In this document: positions 39,841-48,767 of the stretch, in pieces
Position numbering within the stretch: position 1 is the stretch's first letter
How the letters are laid out: the number at the start of each line of letters is the position of its first letter
DNA from: JAAFIP01 sp963775085
Lineage (GTDB): Bacteria; Pseudomonadota; Gammaproteobacteria; Burkholderiales; Burkholderiaceae_C
Assembly (NCBI GenBank): GCA_963775085.1
Contig: CAVZHO010000009.1
Location: 124,001-188,000, forward strand
Direction: 5' to 3'
Length of the DNA stretch: 64,000 bases
Program-made: the position numbers and the translations under genes
Notes under the pieces: generated by a model
The model's input: the letters and a program-made list of their open reading frames with translations, nothing else
Database searches by the model: none
What the model was told of the DNA's origin: nothing

Positions 39841-41470
39841 GGATCACCTCCTCAATGCTTGTATGCCCTTGCGCTACCTTGGCCATCGCCTGCGCCAGCA
39901 GGCGCTGAGATGGGTCTTTGTAGACAAAGTTTTTAAGTTCCGTCATGGAGTTTCTATGGACAATCAGGTCACGCACCGCATCGCTGAGCGCATGCACCTC
40001 AGCGACTACAAATCGCCCACGGTAACCTGTACTACGGCATTTTTCGCAACCCACAGCCACGGGCAGTTTTGCGGGTGTGGCCTGGCCAAGGTGCTTAAGC
40101 TTTTCTGCTTCCAGGAGGGTGGGTTCACGCCAGTGCAAGCAATGCGGGCACAACCTGCGCAGCAGGCGCTGCACCACAACGCCGTTTAAAGCGGATGCCA
40201 ATGCGAATGGATCAATTCCAAAATGCTGGAAACGACCTAATACGTCAAACAGACTGTTGGCGTGTACCGTGGTGAACACCAAATGCCCGGTCAGCGCGGA
40301 CTGTATGGCAATCTCGGCGGTTTCAGCATCGCGTATCTCACCTACCAAAATTTTGTCAGGATCATGCCGCAGGATGGATCGCAAACCTGTAGCGAAGGTC
40401 AGGCCTTTTTGTTCGTTGACGGGGATTTGCAACACGCCAGGTAGTTCGTACTCTACCGGGTCTTCAATGGTGACGATTTTTTCCAGTCCATCGTTTACCT
40501 CGGAGAGTGCAGCGTACACCGTAGTTGTTTTGCCGCTTCCAGTAGGGCCGGTAATTAGCAACATACCATGGGGCCGCGAAGCGAGCTCGCGCACTGCGGC
40601 GCTCCACTGCTGGTCAAAACCCAACACATCCAGCGACATACTTTGACTGGTGTGCCGTAGCTGCGCCTTGTCGAGAAGTCGCAATACAGCGTCTTCTCCA
40701 AAAATGCTGGGCATGATGGAAACACGCAAATCAATCGAATCGCCGAGTGCATGCGTCCAATGGATGCGGCCATCTTGGGGGCGCCTGCGTTCAGTAATGT
40801 CAAGCTGCGCTAATACCTTGATGCGGGAAATGATCTCCTCCGCACGTTGGGGCTCGTTTAAGCGGAGGCCCACCGCCATGACACCATCCAATCGATATTT
40901 GATACCCACGCCTTGGCGATCAGTTTCAAAGTGGATGTCGCTGGCGCCTTCGGCATAGGCGCGGGTGATCGCGTCATCAACAAACGCCACCACGGGACTT
41001 GCTTGCGCCGCACCGCCCATTGGCAGGGAACTGATGTGTTGCACCGTGGTTTGCTGACCTTTCGTGGCAACCCCGTTTACACCTGCTCGCTGGTGCGCCT
41101 GGTCCAACTGACCTGGTCGCGCGAGAGCAAGCACCGTGCGCCCGTTGTTGCGCCGCGCAAAGGCCTGCGTTGCCTCGATGGACCAGGGATCGTCGAAGAG
41201 CAGAAATGTCTGTTTGTCGGACGCTAAGGCAAAACCGCTACCCACCGCCTCCACCTGCACCGTCGCCAGTTGCGTGGACAAGTCGCTTTCAGAAAAGGTG
41301 GAAACGCCATAGCTGTTATTCAGTGCTTGCGTCAACGCGTCCTCCGGCGCTTCAAGTGTGGTGAGCAAACTTGTCCACAACGACGCCTTGTGCGTTGCTG
41401 CATGTTGTCTGGCCGTTGCAATTAGCGCATCAAACTCGGAACTTTGCAGCAATTGAACGGTATTAGTCAT
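39821..41470 (-). CDS. gspE: GspE/MshE-type secretion assembly ATPase
   Basis: 549 residues. An N-terminal domain of about 150 residues precedes a GspE-family ATPase core with Walker A GPTGSGKTT (residues 308-316), the Asp-box TIEDPVEYELPG, Walker B HDPDKILVGEIRDAETAEIA and the His-box GHLVFTTVHANS. A zinc tetracysteine motif is present (RRLCPHCLHWREP ... GCEKCRSTGYRGR), a hallmark of GspE/PilB/MshE. It powers pseudopilus assembly from the cytoplasmic side of the inner membrane. The platform protein gene lies nine bases upstream. Confidence 0.93.
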   Translation of the reverse strand: MTNTVQLLQSSEFDALIATARQHAATHKASLWTSLLTTLEAPEDALTQALNNSYGVSTFSESDLSTQLATVQVEAVGSGFALASDKQTFLLFDDPWSIEATQAFARRNNGRTVLALARPGQLDQAHQRAGVNGVATKGQQTTVQHISSLPMGGAAQASPVVAFVDDAITRAYAEGASDIHFETDRQGVGIKYRLDGVMAVGLRLNEPQRAEEIISRIKVLAQLDITERRRPQDGRIHWTHALGDSIDLRVSIMPSIFGEDAVLRLLDKAQLRHTSQSMSLDVLGFDQQWSAAVRELASRPHGMLLITGPTGSGKTTTVYAALSEVNDGLEKIVTIEDPVEYELPGVLQIPVNEQKGLTFATGLRSILRHDPDKILVGEIRDAETAEIAIQSALTGHLVFTTVHANSLFDVLGRFQHFGIDPFALASALNGVVVQRLLRRLCPHCLHWREPTLLEAEKLKHLGQATPAKLPVAVGCEKCRSTGYRGRFVVAEVHALSDAVRDLIVHRNSMTELKNFVYKDPSQRLLAQAMAKVAQGHTSIEEVIRVVGLV

Positions 41471-41479
41471 GTCAGCACC

Positions 41480-42673
41480 TTAACGCAACCGGGTAGCCAT
41501 ATCGAATATGGGCATATACATCATCACCACAATAGCCCCAACGATGAGCGCTACCAGCAATAGCAAGACTGGCTCAACAATGCGTGTCAAACGCTCAACG
41601 AAGAGTTCAAAACGCTCACCATGCATGCGTGAGACGACATCTGCTGCCATATGGAAATCACCGTTGCGTTCAGCGGCGGCCATCAGGCGCCGGTCTACCT
41701 CGTCACACAGGCCAGCATCTGCCATGGACTGTGCGACTGAGCCACCCTGCTCTACTCGCGCCTGAGCCTGTAACAACGCACGGCTTACAGTTGCAGACAG
41801 CGCCGACTCTCCAGCAACCGTCATGGCCTGGGTCATGGCATAGCCACCTTTTAGTAATAGTGCCAACGCCTGGTACATCATGGCCAACTGGAAGTCCGCT
41901 ACCCTGGTGCGCAGCCACGGAATCGCACGCACAACATGCAGCGCTGTTTGTCGGGCTAGGCCGCTTTTGATCCACCAGATAAAAACAAGAAAGAATGCAA
42001 CCAATGCTGCAAACACTTCCGTACGGTGGGTACTCAAATATTGACTCAATTCAATCATCAAGGCCGTGCTTCCCCTTGCCTGTCCACGCAGGCTTTGGTA
42101 CATGCGCGAAAAATTAGGCATGACAATCATCAGCAAAAACAGCGAAATAGCGGCGCCAAGGCTAATGACTAACGCTGGATAAATAGACGCGCTCACCACC
42201 TTACGCCGCAAATTTTCGACCAAACTATCAAAACGCAGATAGTCGTCAAGTGCCTCGGCTAGGTTACTGGTGCGCTCGCCTGCCCGCACGGCGGCCACTA
42301 ACACGGGTGGCGTGCCATTCAAGTCCTCCAGTGCAGTCGATAAGGCCTGCCCCTGTTGTAGGCGGGTGAGCAGCGCTATGGCAATACTTTCGTCGCCCCC
42401 TGCGTTGGTAGCTTTGCGCGACAAGGTATCGACCGCCTCGACCACCGTCATGCCGGCACGGATCAAGGTGCGCACTTCTTTGCAAAACAATGGGAAGTGG
42501 TGCCGGGAAATGCCTTTTTCGCGCCACGACCTGGCAGAGACTGGTACTAGACTAAGCACCGTATGGCCGGATGCCTGCATTTGTTCGCGCAGCGTTTGAC
42601 CATCCGCGGCGCTGACCTGCTGTTGGTAGATGGATGCATCGCCTGCGCGAATGCTACGTACAACAAATTGCAT
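41480..42673 (-). CDS. gspF: GspF/PilC-type inner-membrane platform protein
   Basis: 397-residue platform protein with two GspF cytoplasmic domains (about 65-190 and 265-390) and three membrane helices (ISLFLLMIVMPNFSRMYQSL, VFAALVAFFLVFIWWIKSGL, VLLLLVALIVGAIVVMMYMP). The motif FCKEVRTLIRAGMTVVEAVD is characteristic. It organises pseudopilin assembly by the ATPase encoded next. Confidence 0.93.
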   Translation of the reverse strand: MQFVVRSIRAGDASIYQQQVSAADGQTLREQMQASGHTVLSLVPVSARSWREKGISRHHFPLFCKEVRTLIRAGMTVVEAVDTLSRKATNAGGDESIAIALLTRLQQGQALSTALEDLNGTPPVLVAAVRAGERTSNLAEALDDYLRFDSLVENLRRKVVSASIYPALVISLGAAISLFLLMIVMPNFSRMYQSLRGQARGSTALMIELSQYLSTHRTEVFAALVAFFLVFIWWIKSGLARQTALHVVRAIPWLRTRVADFQLAMMYQALALLLKGGYAMTQAMTVAGESALSATVSRALLQAQARVEQGGSVAQSMADAGLCDEVDRRLMAAAERNGDFHMAADVVSRMHGERFELFVERLTRIVEPVLLLLVALIVGAIVVMMYMPIFDMATRLR

Positions 42674-42681
42674 GGCTAGGC

Positions 42682-43188
42682 CTAGGGCTTGGGTTTAGAG
42701 TTGACCAACGGCGTTTGATAGACAAACTGCCAGTCAGCATACCTGGATGCTGGCGCGAGGTTTAATTTTCCTATTTCTACACCACCGGAACGGATTGGCG
42801 CAGCATCGCTTAGGCTATAGACCCCATAAATCGCGCCATCGCTGGTACGCAGCAATCCCCAATTGGTAGATCGGGTGATCGGATCCAGATAAACCTGTCG
42901 AATATGGCGATGGATACCGACAAATCGTTTGTCGTCTGCCAAATCTTCCAGCGACTGGGGCCAGCGTTTTACAGAACCTGGAGACGACTCGTAATAGGCC
43001 CCGATGGCTTGCGCAAATGCGGCTCCAATTTGCAAAAGCTCGGCCTCACGGTCGCGTTGCGCTTGCTGGGATACAACCGTCATCACCGCTTGGGTTCCCA
43101 AGGCGAGCAAAAACATGGCTGCCAACACCGCCACCATGGTGAAGCCGCGCTGCCAGAGCACGGGACGCGGTCGCTTACCAATTTGCAT
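42682..43188 (-). CDS. Minor pseudopilin without Glu5
   Basis: 168 residues with a prepilin signal: a basic leader then RGFTMVAVLAAMFLLALGTQ, to be cut by prepilin peptidase after Gly. The mature residue 5, normally Glu (FTLIE), is Ala here (FTMVA). Loss of Glu5 is typical of tip-type pseudopilins such as GspK. The globular part has YYESSPGSVKRWPQSLEDL and ends QTPLVNSKPKP. It overlaps the preceding pseudopilin gene by 14 bases. Length is short for GspK, so only the tip-like character is claimed. Confidence 0.75.
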   Translation of the reverse strand: MQIGKRPRPVLWQRGFTMVAVLAAMFLLALGTQAVMTVVSQQAQRDREAELLQIGAAFAQAIGAYYESSPGSVKRWPQSLEDLADDKRFVGIHRHIRQVYLDPITRSTNWGLLRTSDGAIYGVYSLSDAAPIRSGGVEIGKLNLAPASRYADWQFVYQTPLVNSKPKP

Positions 43189-43555
43189 ACTGCGTCCCGT
43201 CTTTGGCGTTTCCCTTCGCGCCGCTCTTTACGTCGAAAACTGCGGTTCCCGAACCGTTTTTAGGCGGCACGATCACCCAAGTACCGGTGCCCTGCGTGAT
43301 GGGATCGGTCGGGACATCGCGAATATAGCGTTCTGTCACCAGCTCCTGTAGGGTTACAGGATAGCGCGCTTTATCGCGGTAAAACTGGTCGATGACGGTT
43401 CGCAGACCGATTAAGTTTTGCCGCAACACGGTTTCACGCGCATCCTCTACCCTGTCCAGATACCGTGGAGCTACGATGCTTGCCAAAAGAGCCAGCACTG
43501 CAAAAACGATCAACAGCTCTATCAAGGTGAATCCACGGCCTGCGTTGCTATGCAT
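43175..43555 (-). CDS. GspG-like major pseudopilin (second)
   Basis: 126 residues from ATG 43555 (GGGGGT upstream); a frame from 43576 would add seven residues and overlap the previous stop. Prepilin motif RGFTLIELLIVFAVLALLAS with Glu5 intact. The GspG-type core includes KARYPVTLQELVTERYIRDV and PTDPITQGTGTW, and the C terminus is DVKSGAKGNAKDGTQYANW, like the GspG calcium-loop end. It is expected to be part of the inner-membrane-anchored pseudopilus. Confidence 0.82.
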   Translation of the reverse strand: MHSNAGRGFTLIELLIVFAVLALLASIVAPRYLDRVEDARETVLRQNLIGLRTVIDQFYRDKARYPVTLQELVTERYIRDVPTDPITQGTGTWVIVPPKNGSGTAVFDVKSGAKGNAKDGTQYANW

Positions 43556-43569
43556 GGATACCCCCAAGG

Positions 43570-44067
43570 TCACCATTTGGCATAGGGCGTCCCGTCCATG
43601 GCCAACTCATCGGAGGAGGATCGGATATCGAACACGTCACTCCCTGGCATAGGCTTTTCAGGGGGCGAGGCATAGCTACGCAGACGCCAGGTTAGCTCGG
43701 CAGGAAGATCGGGGGCGGCAAAAGGATCGCGCGGAATCTGCCGCAGAAAATATAGGGATCCCCCGCCAGCGGTGGCGCGGCCATCTGCAACGCCATCGAC
43801 CAACGCTTTTAAACTAGATGGATAACCCGACTCAGCCTGCACTGCTTTGATGGCACCTCGATCATTTGCCCGTTTGTATTCGTCAATAGCCCCCCGGATT
43901 TCCCATAACGCCTGTTTTAGGTCACGTTCTTTTTGGGCTCGTAGCAGTGCCTCGCCCAATGGCATGATCGCCGCAGCCAGAACCCCCAGAACCGCCATTA
44001 CGACCAGCAGCTCAATGATGGTAAAACCCCTGGAGGTATGATCGTTTTGCAAAAAAGGTTTTCTCAT
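43570..44067 (-). CDS. GspG-like pseudopilin (first)
   Basis: 165 residues. Prepilin motif RGFTIIELLVVMAVLGVLAA with Glu5, then a GspG-like domain (YPSSLKALVDGV, LRQIPRDPFAAP). It ends DIRSSSDELAMDGTPYAKW, matching the end of the second pseudopilin gene. The start ATG overlaps the secretin stop (ATGA), so translation is probably coupled. Two G-type pseudopilins side by side suggest distinct structural roles. Confidence 0.82.
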   Translation of the reverse strand: MRKPFLQNDHTSRGFTIIELLVVMAVLGVLAAAIMPLGEALLRAQKERDLKQALWEIRGAIDEYKRANDRGAIKAVQAESGYPSSLKALVDGVADGRATAGGGSLYFLRQIPRDPFAAPDLPAELTWRLRSYASPPEKPMPGSDVFDIRSSSDELAMDGTPYAKW

Positions 44068-46457
44068 TTTGCAATGATGTTGAGTACGGATGGCGGATCC
44101 AGCTTAACCGCCTCGCCCATTCCAATCGGGCGCAGGCTGGTGAATGACAATTGAATATTGCCAGCAGCCTTGACTTTGAACTGGATTTGAACGACCGAAC
44201 CTTCGCCTGTCGCCCCTGTGGAGTCGTTGCGTAAGAGGCCAATACTGATGCGCCCAGTGGTCGGATTGTTAGCCTGCACAAAGCTGGTCGCACTGTCTCC
44301 CTGCTTGAGGAACGAGCCCTCTGCAATGGCCACTACGTCCAGCAAGTTGGCAGGGTATGCAATCTCCATAGGCAAGCCGCGCAAATCGGCTCCAGAGTTC
44401 ACATTGACTGTCACGGCAAAGCTATCCCCCAGTTTCACCGCACTGGGCCCCTGCCACAGTACGCGCGTGCCTAAGGGGGACGGGGCGTTGGCACCCGGTA
44501 ATGTCGGTGCGATCATCGCTACGGCCGGCGCAGTGGCTGCGGGAGCGCCGCCAGGTGGCGAGGCACTTCCTTGACCCTCCCCCAAAAGTCCCAATGGCGG
44601 AGTGAACACTGGGGACGCTGACGCGGGCGAGGTAGTCGCGGGCGAGGCTGGCGTGGGGGTTGTGGAAACACCCACGTTGGCACGCGTCACTGCGGCGGGG
44701 GCTTGTCGCAGCCGTGTTGACAACTCGCTACCCACCCACAACTCCGCTTGCGCAATATCCGCGCGTGCGGCGGGGCGGATGATGCGCGGCGTAATGGCCA
44801 GAACCAACTCGGTACGTTGGTAGTCATCTTTGTGGCTCGAAAACAAACGTCCTGCGAGAGGCAAATCGCCCAAACCGGGAACTCGATTGGAGCTGCTGCG
44901 ATCCTCGTTACTGATCAGGCCACCTAGCAACTGGGTTTCGCCGTCACGCAAGCGCAGGCTGGTGGTCGCGTTGCGGGTACCGATTTGATAGGCCAATGAA
45001 CCTCCTGCACTGCGCACCTCTTTTACCAGGGAACTCACTTCTAACGCGAGTTTGATAAGTACTTCGTCGTCGGGCGAAACGATGGGCTCTACATCTAGCT
45101 TCAGACCTACATCCAGATAACTGACGTTTTCTGACACAAATCCGCTGGCACTTGCTGTGGACGTGATGACAGGCACTTTATCGCCGATCAAAATTTTTGC
45201 TTTCTCCCGGCTTTTGGTACGTATGCGCGGATTTGCCAGTGTATTGAAGTCCCCCACTTCACGGCGCAGATTTACCAGTAACCCGGCCACGCTGATGCCC
45301 ACTTGCGATGAATTGATATCGCGCAGACTACTGACGGTTAAACCTGCCGCACCGCTGGCGGTCAATGGCGTTAGTGAAAAATTATTGGGGAAGTTAATAC
45401 CCAATTCCGTCAAGCGCGATGTTTTGATTTCCAAAATTTCCACTTCCAGCATGACCTCAGCCTCGCCGACATCATGCAGGGCAACCAAGCGTTCAGCCAG
45501 CGTGATGATCTCGGGGGTTTCTCGCAAGGCGATCAAATTGGCCCGTTCGTCTACAAACGGATCCTTGACCCTCAGCATGCTGCGCAACAACGCGGCAGTG
45601 GCCTTGGCCTCGGCATGCGCCAAATAAAACACCCGCACTATTTGTTCTTGATGCTCTTTGTTTTTGTCGGGCGTGTTGGGATAGATCAGCAGGGTCTGCG
45701 GATCCATGATGCGGCGGGCCAACTGGTGTGCACCCAGCACCATGTCTATGGCATCTTCAACCTTGCCTGCGCGCATGTAGATCGTGGCGCGGCTGTCGAG
45801 CTTCACGTCCCGATCCAACACAAAATTAATGCCGCTGCCCCGCGTAATTGCTTCGAGCAATGACGACAGAGGTGCATTGCGAAAATCCAGACTGATCGGG
45901 CGACTTTCGGCCAACGATCGGCGACCTGCACCGTCACTGGACAAGCGCTGCTCTAGCTCCATTTGACGCGACAGCGCGACCAGACTTGGGTGACGCGGTG
46001 CGTCCCGCAGGGCGGCATCCAGGGTGCGTATAGCCTGGTCTTTTTTACCAGCTCCCGCCTGGGCGCGCGCTTCCTCCAGGCTTTTCAGCGCACGCCGCTC
46101 GGTTTGCAAGTCCGCTTGTAATGCTGGCCAGCGGCTGTTTTGGGGATCCAAAGCGATCGCCCGTTTGAGCGTTTTCTCAGCATCAATTAACCGGCCTTCG
46201 ATACGTTCTTGCGCTGCCTGCGCTACCAGTCGCGCTGCGGCCTCGGAGCGTGCGGTGACAAGGCCCACGCGCAGGGTCACACTCTCGGGATATTGCACCA
46301 AACCCTGCTCCAGGCCAGTGATCGCTGCCTCATATTGCCCAGCACGCAACTTGCCGGTAGCATCATCACGAATCACCTGCTGCGCGCAGCCTATGAGGGC
46401 AAACGCACAGATAATGGCCGACAAACGATGCGGCGTTGAGAGGAAGCGATGTGTCAT
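44064..46457 (-). CDS. Outer-membrane secretin with TPR and cohesin-like domains
   Basis: 797-residue secretin of the GspD/MshL type. A lipoprotein-like signal (AIICAFALIGCAQQ, lipobox Cys about 24) is followed by TPR-like repeats (about 35-160; LRAGQYEAAITGLEQGL). The N-domain is SLDFRNAPLSSLLEAITRGS and the secretin pore core has VMLEVEILEIKTSRLTELGI and GETQLLGGLISNEDRSSSNR with VPGLGDLPLAGRLF. A Pro/Ala-rich linker then leads to a C-terminal cohesin-like beta-sandwich (about 665-797; VKLGDSFAVTVNVNSGADLR, PMEIAYPANLLDV). It would form the export channel. Coupled by ATGA overlaps at both ends. Confidence 0.88.
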   Translation of the reverse strand: MTHRFLSTPHRLSAIICAFALIGCAQQVIRDDATGKLRAGQYEAAITGLEQGLVQYPESVTLRVGLVTARSEAAARLVAQAAQERIEGRLIDAEKTLKRAIALDPQNSRWPALQADLQTERRALKSLEEARAQAGAGKKDQAIRTLDAALRDAPRHPSLVALSRQMELEQRLSSDGAGRRSLAESRPISLDFRNAPLSSLLEAITRGSGINFVLDRDVKLDSRATIYMRAGKVEDAIDMVLGAHQLARRIMDPQTLLIYPNTPDKNKEHQEQIVRVFYLAHAEAKATAALLRSMLRVKDPFVDERANLIALRETPEIITLAERLVALHDVGEAEVMLEVEILEIKTSRLTELGINFPNNFSLTPLTASGAAGLTVSSLRDINSSQVGISVAGLLVNLRREVGDFNTLANPRIRTKSREKAKILIGDKVPVITSTASASGFVSENVSYLDVGLKLDVEPIVSPDDEVLIKLALEVSSLVKEVRSAGGSLAYQIGTRNATTSLRLRDGETQLLGGLISNEDRSSSNRVPGLGDLPLAGRLFSSHKDDYQRTELVLAITPRIIRPAARADIAQAELWVGSELSTRLRQAPAAVTRANVGVSTTPTPASPATTSPASASPVFTPPLGLLGEGQGSASPPGGAPAATAPAVAMIAPTLPGANAPSPLGTRVLWQGPSAVKLGDSFAVTVNVNSGADLRGLPMEIAYPANLLDVVAIAEGSFLKQGDSATSFVQANNPTTGRISIGLLRNDSTGATGEGSVVQIQFKVKAAGNIQLSFTSLRPIGMGEAVKLDPPSVLNIIAK

Positions 46458-47071
46458 CGTATTTCGTATTTTGGTGGTTCAGGCAGGTCTAGCCTTGCGG
46501 TTGTGCCCAGTACTGGGTAGCTCAACTGCACTGCTCGATCTGTGATGCTGTCAACCCGATAGCCATTGGCCAGTTCTTGCCCAACGGAAAGCGTAACAGG
46601 GGATTCCGCCAGGGTGGCAAAAATTACCTGCTTCCCATCCGGATTAGTCATTCGACCCATAAAGCGCAAGTTGAGCTGTGGGGGGCTGGGAACGGGAGCT
46701 GCCATCACTGGCGGAGGAAGGGGTGGCGGAGCAGGTTGCGAAGCAGGCGCCGAGGTTGCAGACGCGGGCTTTTGGGGTGCGGGGGCCACTGTGGCCGCCT
46801 CTAGGGAAAACGGGTCGCGCGCGGCCGCTTCGAGCCTGTTGCGCTTCAGTTGCTGTGGCACCGCATCAGATACTGTTTTTGCAGGCAAGACAGTCCGATT
46901 CGGTGGCGTGTTGGCTTCTGCCTGGGCGGAAGCTCCAACCAATGCACCGGCAGATGAAGGGAATGCAAAATGTTCACTCGGTACAGCGCGTTTGCCACTA
47001 TTACTGACAAACCAAGCCGCCAGTAAAACGCCTAAGCCCAGCGCTAGCATTATTCGTCGGCGAAACGTCAT
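46454..47071 (-). CDS. GspC/PilP-like periplasmic linker protein
   Basis: 205 residues: one N-terminal membrane helix (RIMLALGLGVLLAAWFVSNS), a long Ala/Pro-rich periplasmic linker, and a C-terminal small beta domain (LNLRFMGRMTNPDGKQVIFA, VGQELANGYRVDSITDRAVQ). This is the architecture of GspC or PilP/MshK, which connects the inner-membrane platform to the secretin. The stop overlaps the secretin start (ATGA). Confidence 0.72.
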   Translation of the reverse strand: MTFRRRIMLALGLGVLLAAWFVSNSGKRAVPSEHFAFPSSAGALVGASAQAEANTPPNRTVLPAKTVSDAVPQQLKRNRLEAAARDPFSLEAATVAPAPQKPASATSAPASQPAPPPLPPPVMAAPVPSPPQLNLRFMGRMTNPDGKQVIFATLAESPVTLSVGQELANGYRVDSITDRAVQLSYPVLGTTARLDLPEPPKYEIR

Positions 47072-47075
47072 GGAG

Positions 47076-47630
47076 CTAGTCCCTGGCGTAGAGCGTTAGA
47101 ACTAGCTGCCAGTCCTGCCGCGTGGCGTTGTTTATGCCGGGCCGTATGGTCAGACTCTGCACTGCCAAACTTGGGTAGCGCCCTAGCAGTTCAGCCAACC
47201 ACACTTTGCACTTCCCGTATTCGCCTACCGTATTGACCGTTAGCTGCACTTTACCCCACTCGCCGGCAGTTGGGACTTGGTGCAGCACAGTCAAGCCGCC
47301 CAGGCTCACGCCCAATGCTTGAGAGTTGCGGCCCATATCGCGCACCACATCGTCCACCTGAGTGCGACCCGGTAGGCTCTGGGTAAAGTCCGCGATTGGT
47401 AGAGTTGGTGCCGGCAAGGTCAGGGCTTGATTGAGTCGTACCCGCTCCTGCACTGCAGCGAGGCTAGCGCTGGACACCGCAAATTGGCGACCAACGCGCT
47501 CACGCAGGCCGTACCCCAGCGCCGATGCCAACAATACCGCGATCAGCGCAAGACTGAGGTGGATAGCAGTTGGCCAGCGGCCAAATGGACGGTGCAATAG
47601 ATGAAGTAAAGACATGTACAGCGTTTGCAA
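47076..47630 (-). CDS. PilO/GspM-like inner-membrane protein
   Basis: 184 residues with one membrane helix (IHLSLALIAVLLASALGYGL), then a coiled coil and a ferredoxin-like domain (GKVQLTVNTVGEYGKCKVWL, YPSLAVQSLTIRPG), as in PilO/GspM. First gene of the operon; four bases separate it from the GspC-like gene. The upstream 140 bases, up to a broken Rhs fragment, must contain the promoter. Confidence 0.68.
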   Translation of the reverse strand: MQTLYMSLLHLLHRPFGRWPTAIHLSLALIAVLLASALGYGLRERVGRQFAVSSASLAAVQERVRLNQALTLPAPTLPIADFTQSLPGRTQVDDVVRDMGRNSQALGVSLGGLTVLHQVPTAGEWGKVQLTVNTVGEYGKCKVWLAELLGRYPSLAVQSLTIRPGINNATRQDWQLVLTLYARD

Positions 47631-47774
47631 ACAATTTAGCCTTTAGACACGGCTTTTTTGCATTCTAAAGGTTGCTTACCACGTGAAACAACCGTTACGA
47701 TAATATTTTTCCGAGAAACCCCAGTGGATTGACCTATGAAGTGAGAACCTGTACTCGCATAGATTGGGCTGGCA

Positions 47775-48138
47775 AAGGGGTCATCGATGCGCCCGTTCAT
47801 GTGCACCAGGCCCATCTCGTCCAGGTGTTCGTGCTTCGGTGAAGCCCCGGTCGGTGGCCAGGCCTGTCAGGCTGTCGGTGACATCGGACAGGCCGTTGAG
47901 GTTGCGCCGCTTGCCCCAGGGGTCGTAGGCCAGGCGCTCAATCTCTGCTCCGGCTTCGTTGCTGATGGCGGCGATGGAGCCGAGCTGGTCGTGGTGGAAG
48001 TAGCGCAGGCTGGCGGCCTGGTTGGCGCCAATGGCGGCGTTGCCTGCGGCCAGGTTGCCGCTGCGGGTGACCTGCATGGCAAAGACCATGCCACCGGCGC
48101 TGAGGTAATGCTTGTGCTCGGTGATGCCGTTGGTTTTT
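47775..48138 (-). pseudogene. Rhs core fragment
   Basis: About 360 bp matching the Rhs core from VFAMQVTRSGNLAAG through LAYDPWGKRRNLNGLSDVTD. A frameshift occurs after DRGFT (the expected MHEHLDEMG is read as EARTPGRDG). Homology stops near IDDPF, before the core end, so there is no toxin tip. At its 5' side homology ends at about 48138, 45 bases before the MazE-like antitoxin gene. Confidence 0.8.
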
Positions 48139-48183
48139 CAGGCATTTTTGGATATACAATGTATCTACCAACTGGAGGTGGCC

Positions 48184-48423
48184 ATGCTAGTAGAAGTCGT
48201 CAAATGGGGAAACAGCCACGCGGTGCGTTTACCCGCATCCGCGCTGAAAGAGTTGCATGTTGCAGGTGGTGATCAGCTCGACCTGAAAATGCAGGATGGC
48301 AAGATGGTTCTGGCACCTGCGCCACGGCAATACCAGCTTGCAGACATGCTCGCCAAAATCACCAAAAATAACCAGCACGCGCTGGTAGATTTTGGCGCAC
48401 CGGCAGGCCGTGAAACATGGTAA
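48184..48423 (+). CDS. AbrB/MazE-family antitoxin
   Basis: 79 residues with a swapped-hairpin AbrB DNA-binding domain (EVVKWGNSHAVRLPASALKE, then GGDQLDLKMQDGKMVL) and a C-terminal toxin-binding tail (YQLADMLAKITKNNQH). It resembles MazE/ChpBI/PemI. The ATG at 48184 follows GGAGGTGGCC. The toxin gene starts inside its last codons. Confidence 0.92.
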   Translation: MLVEVVKWGNSHAVRLPASALKELHVAGGDQLDLKMQDGKMVLAPAPRQYQLADMLAKITKNNQHALVDFGAPAGRETW

Positions 48424-48767
48424 GCAGCCGAGCCAGTGCGCCAGATGCAGGGGATGTCGTATGGTTAGAACACGATCCGCAGGCGGGCCACGAGCAAGCA
48501 GGGCACAGGCCCGCACTTGTCCTGTCGCCCAAGGCCTATAACGCAGCCACCGGGCTGATGCTGTGCTGCCCAGTGACCACCCAGGTCAAAGGCTACCCGT
48601 TTGAGGTGGAGTTGATTGGCGTCAAAGGCCTCAAAGGTGTAGTGCTCTCAGACCAGCTACGCAGCATGGATTGGGAGGCACGCCAGGCCAGCAAAGCAGG
48701 CCGCGCCGCCGACGATGTGGTGGCCGAAGTGCTTGCCAAGCTGAAGGTTTTATTGCCCATGCGATAA
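48417..48767 (+). CDS. MazF/ChpB-family mRNA interferase
   Basis: 116 residues. Family features: GDVVWLEHDPQAGHEQAGHR, PALVLSPKAYNAATGLMLCC, PVTTQVKGYPFEVEL and VVLSDQLRSMDWEARQ. The Gln-rich loop resembles ChpB more than MazF. These toxins cut mRNA at short sequence motifs. It overlaps the antitoxin gene by seven bases, so the two are coupled. Confidence 0.93.
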   Translation: MVSSRASAPDAGDVVWLEHDPQAGHEQAGHRPALVLSPKAYNAATGLMLCCPVTTQVKGYPFEVELIGVKGLKGVVLSDQLRSMDWEARQASKAGRAADDVVAEVLAKLKVLLPMR

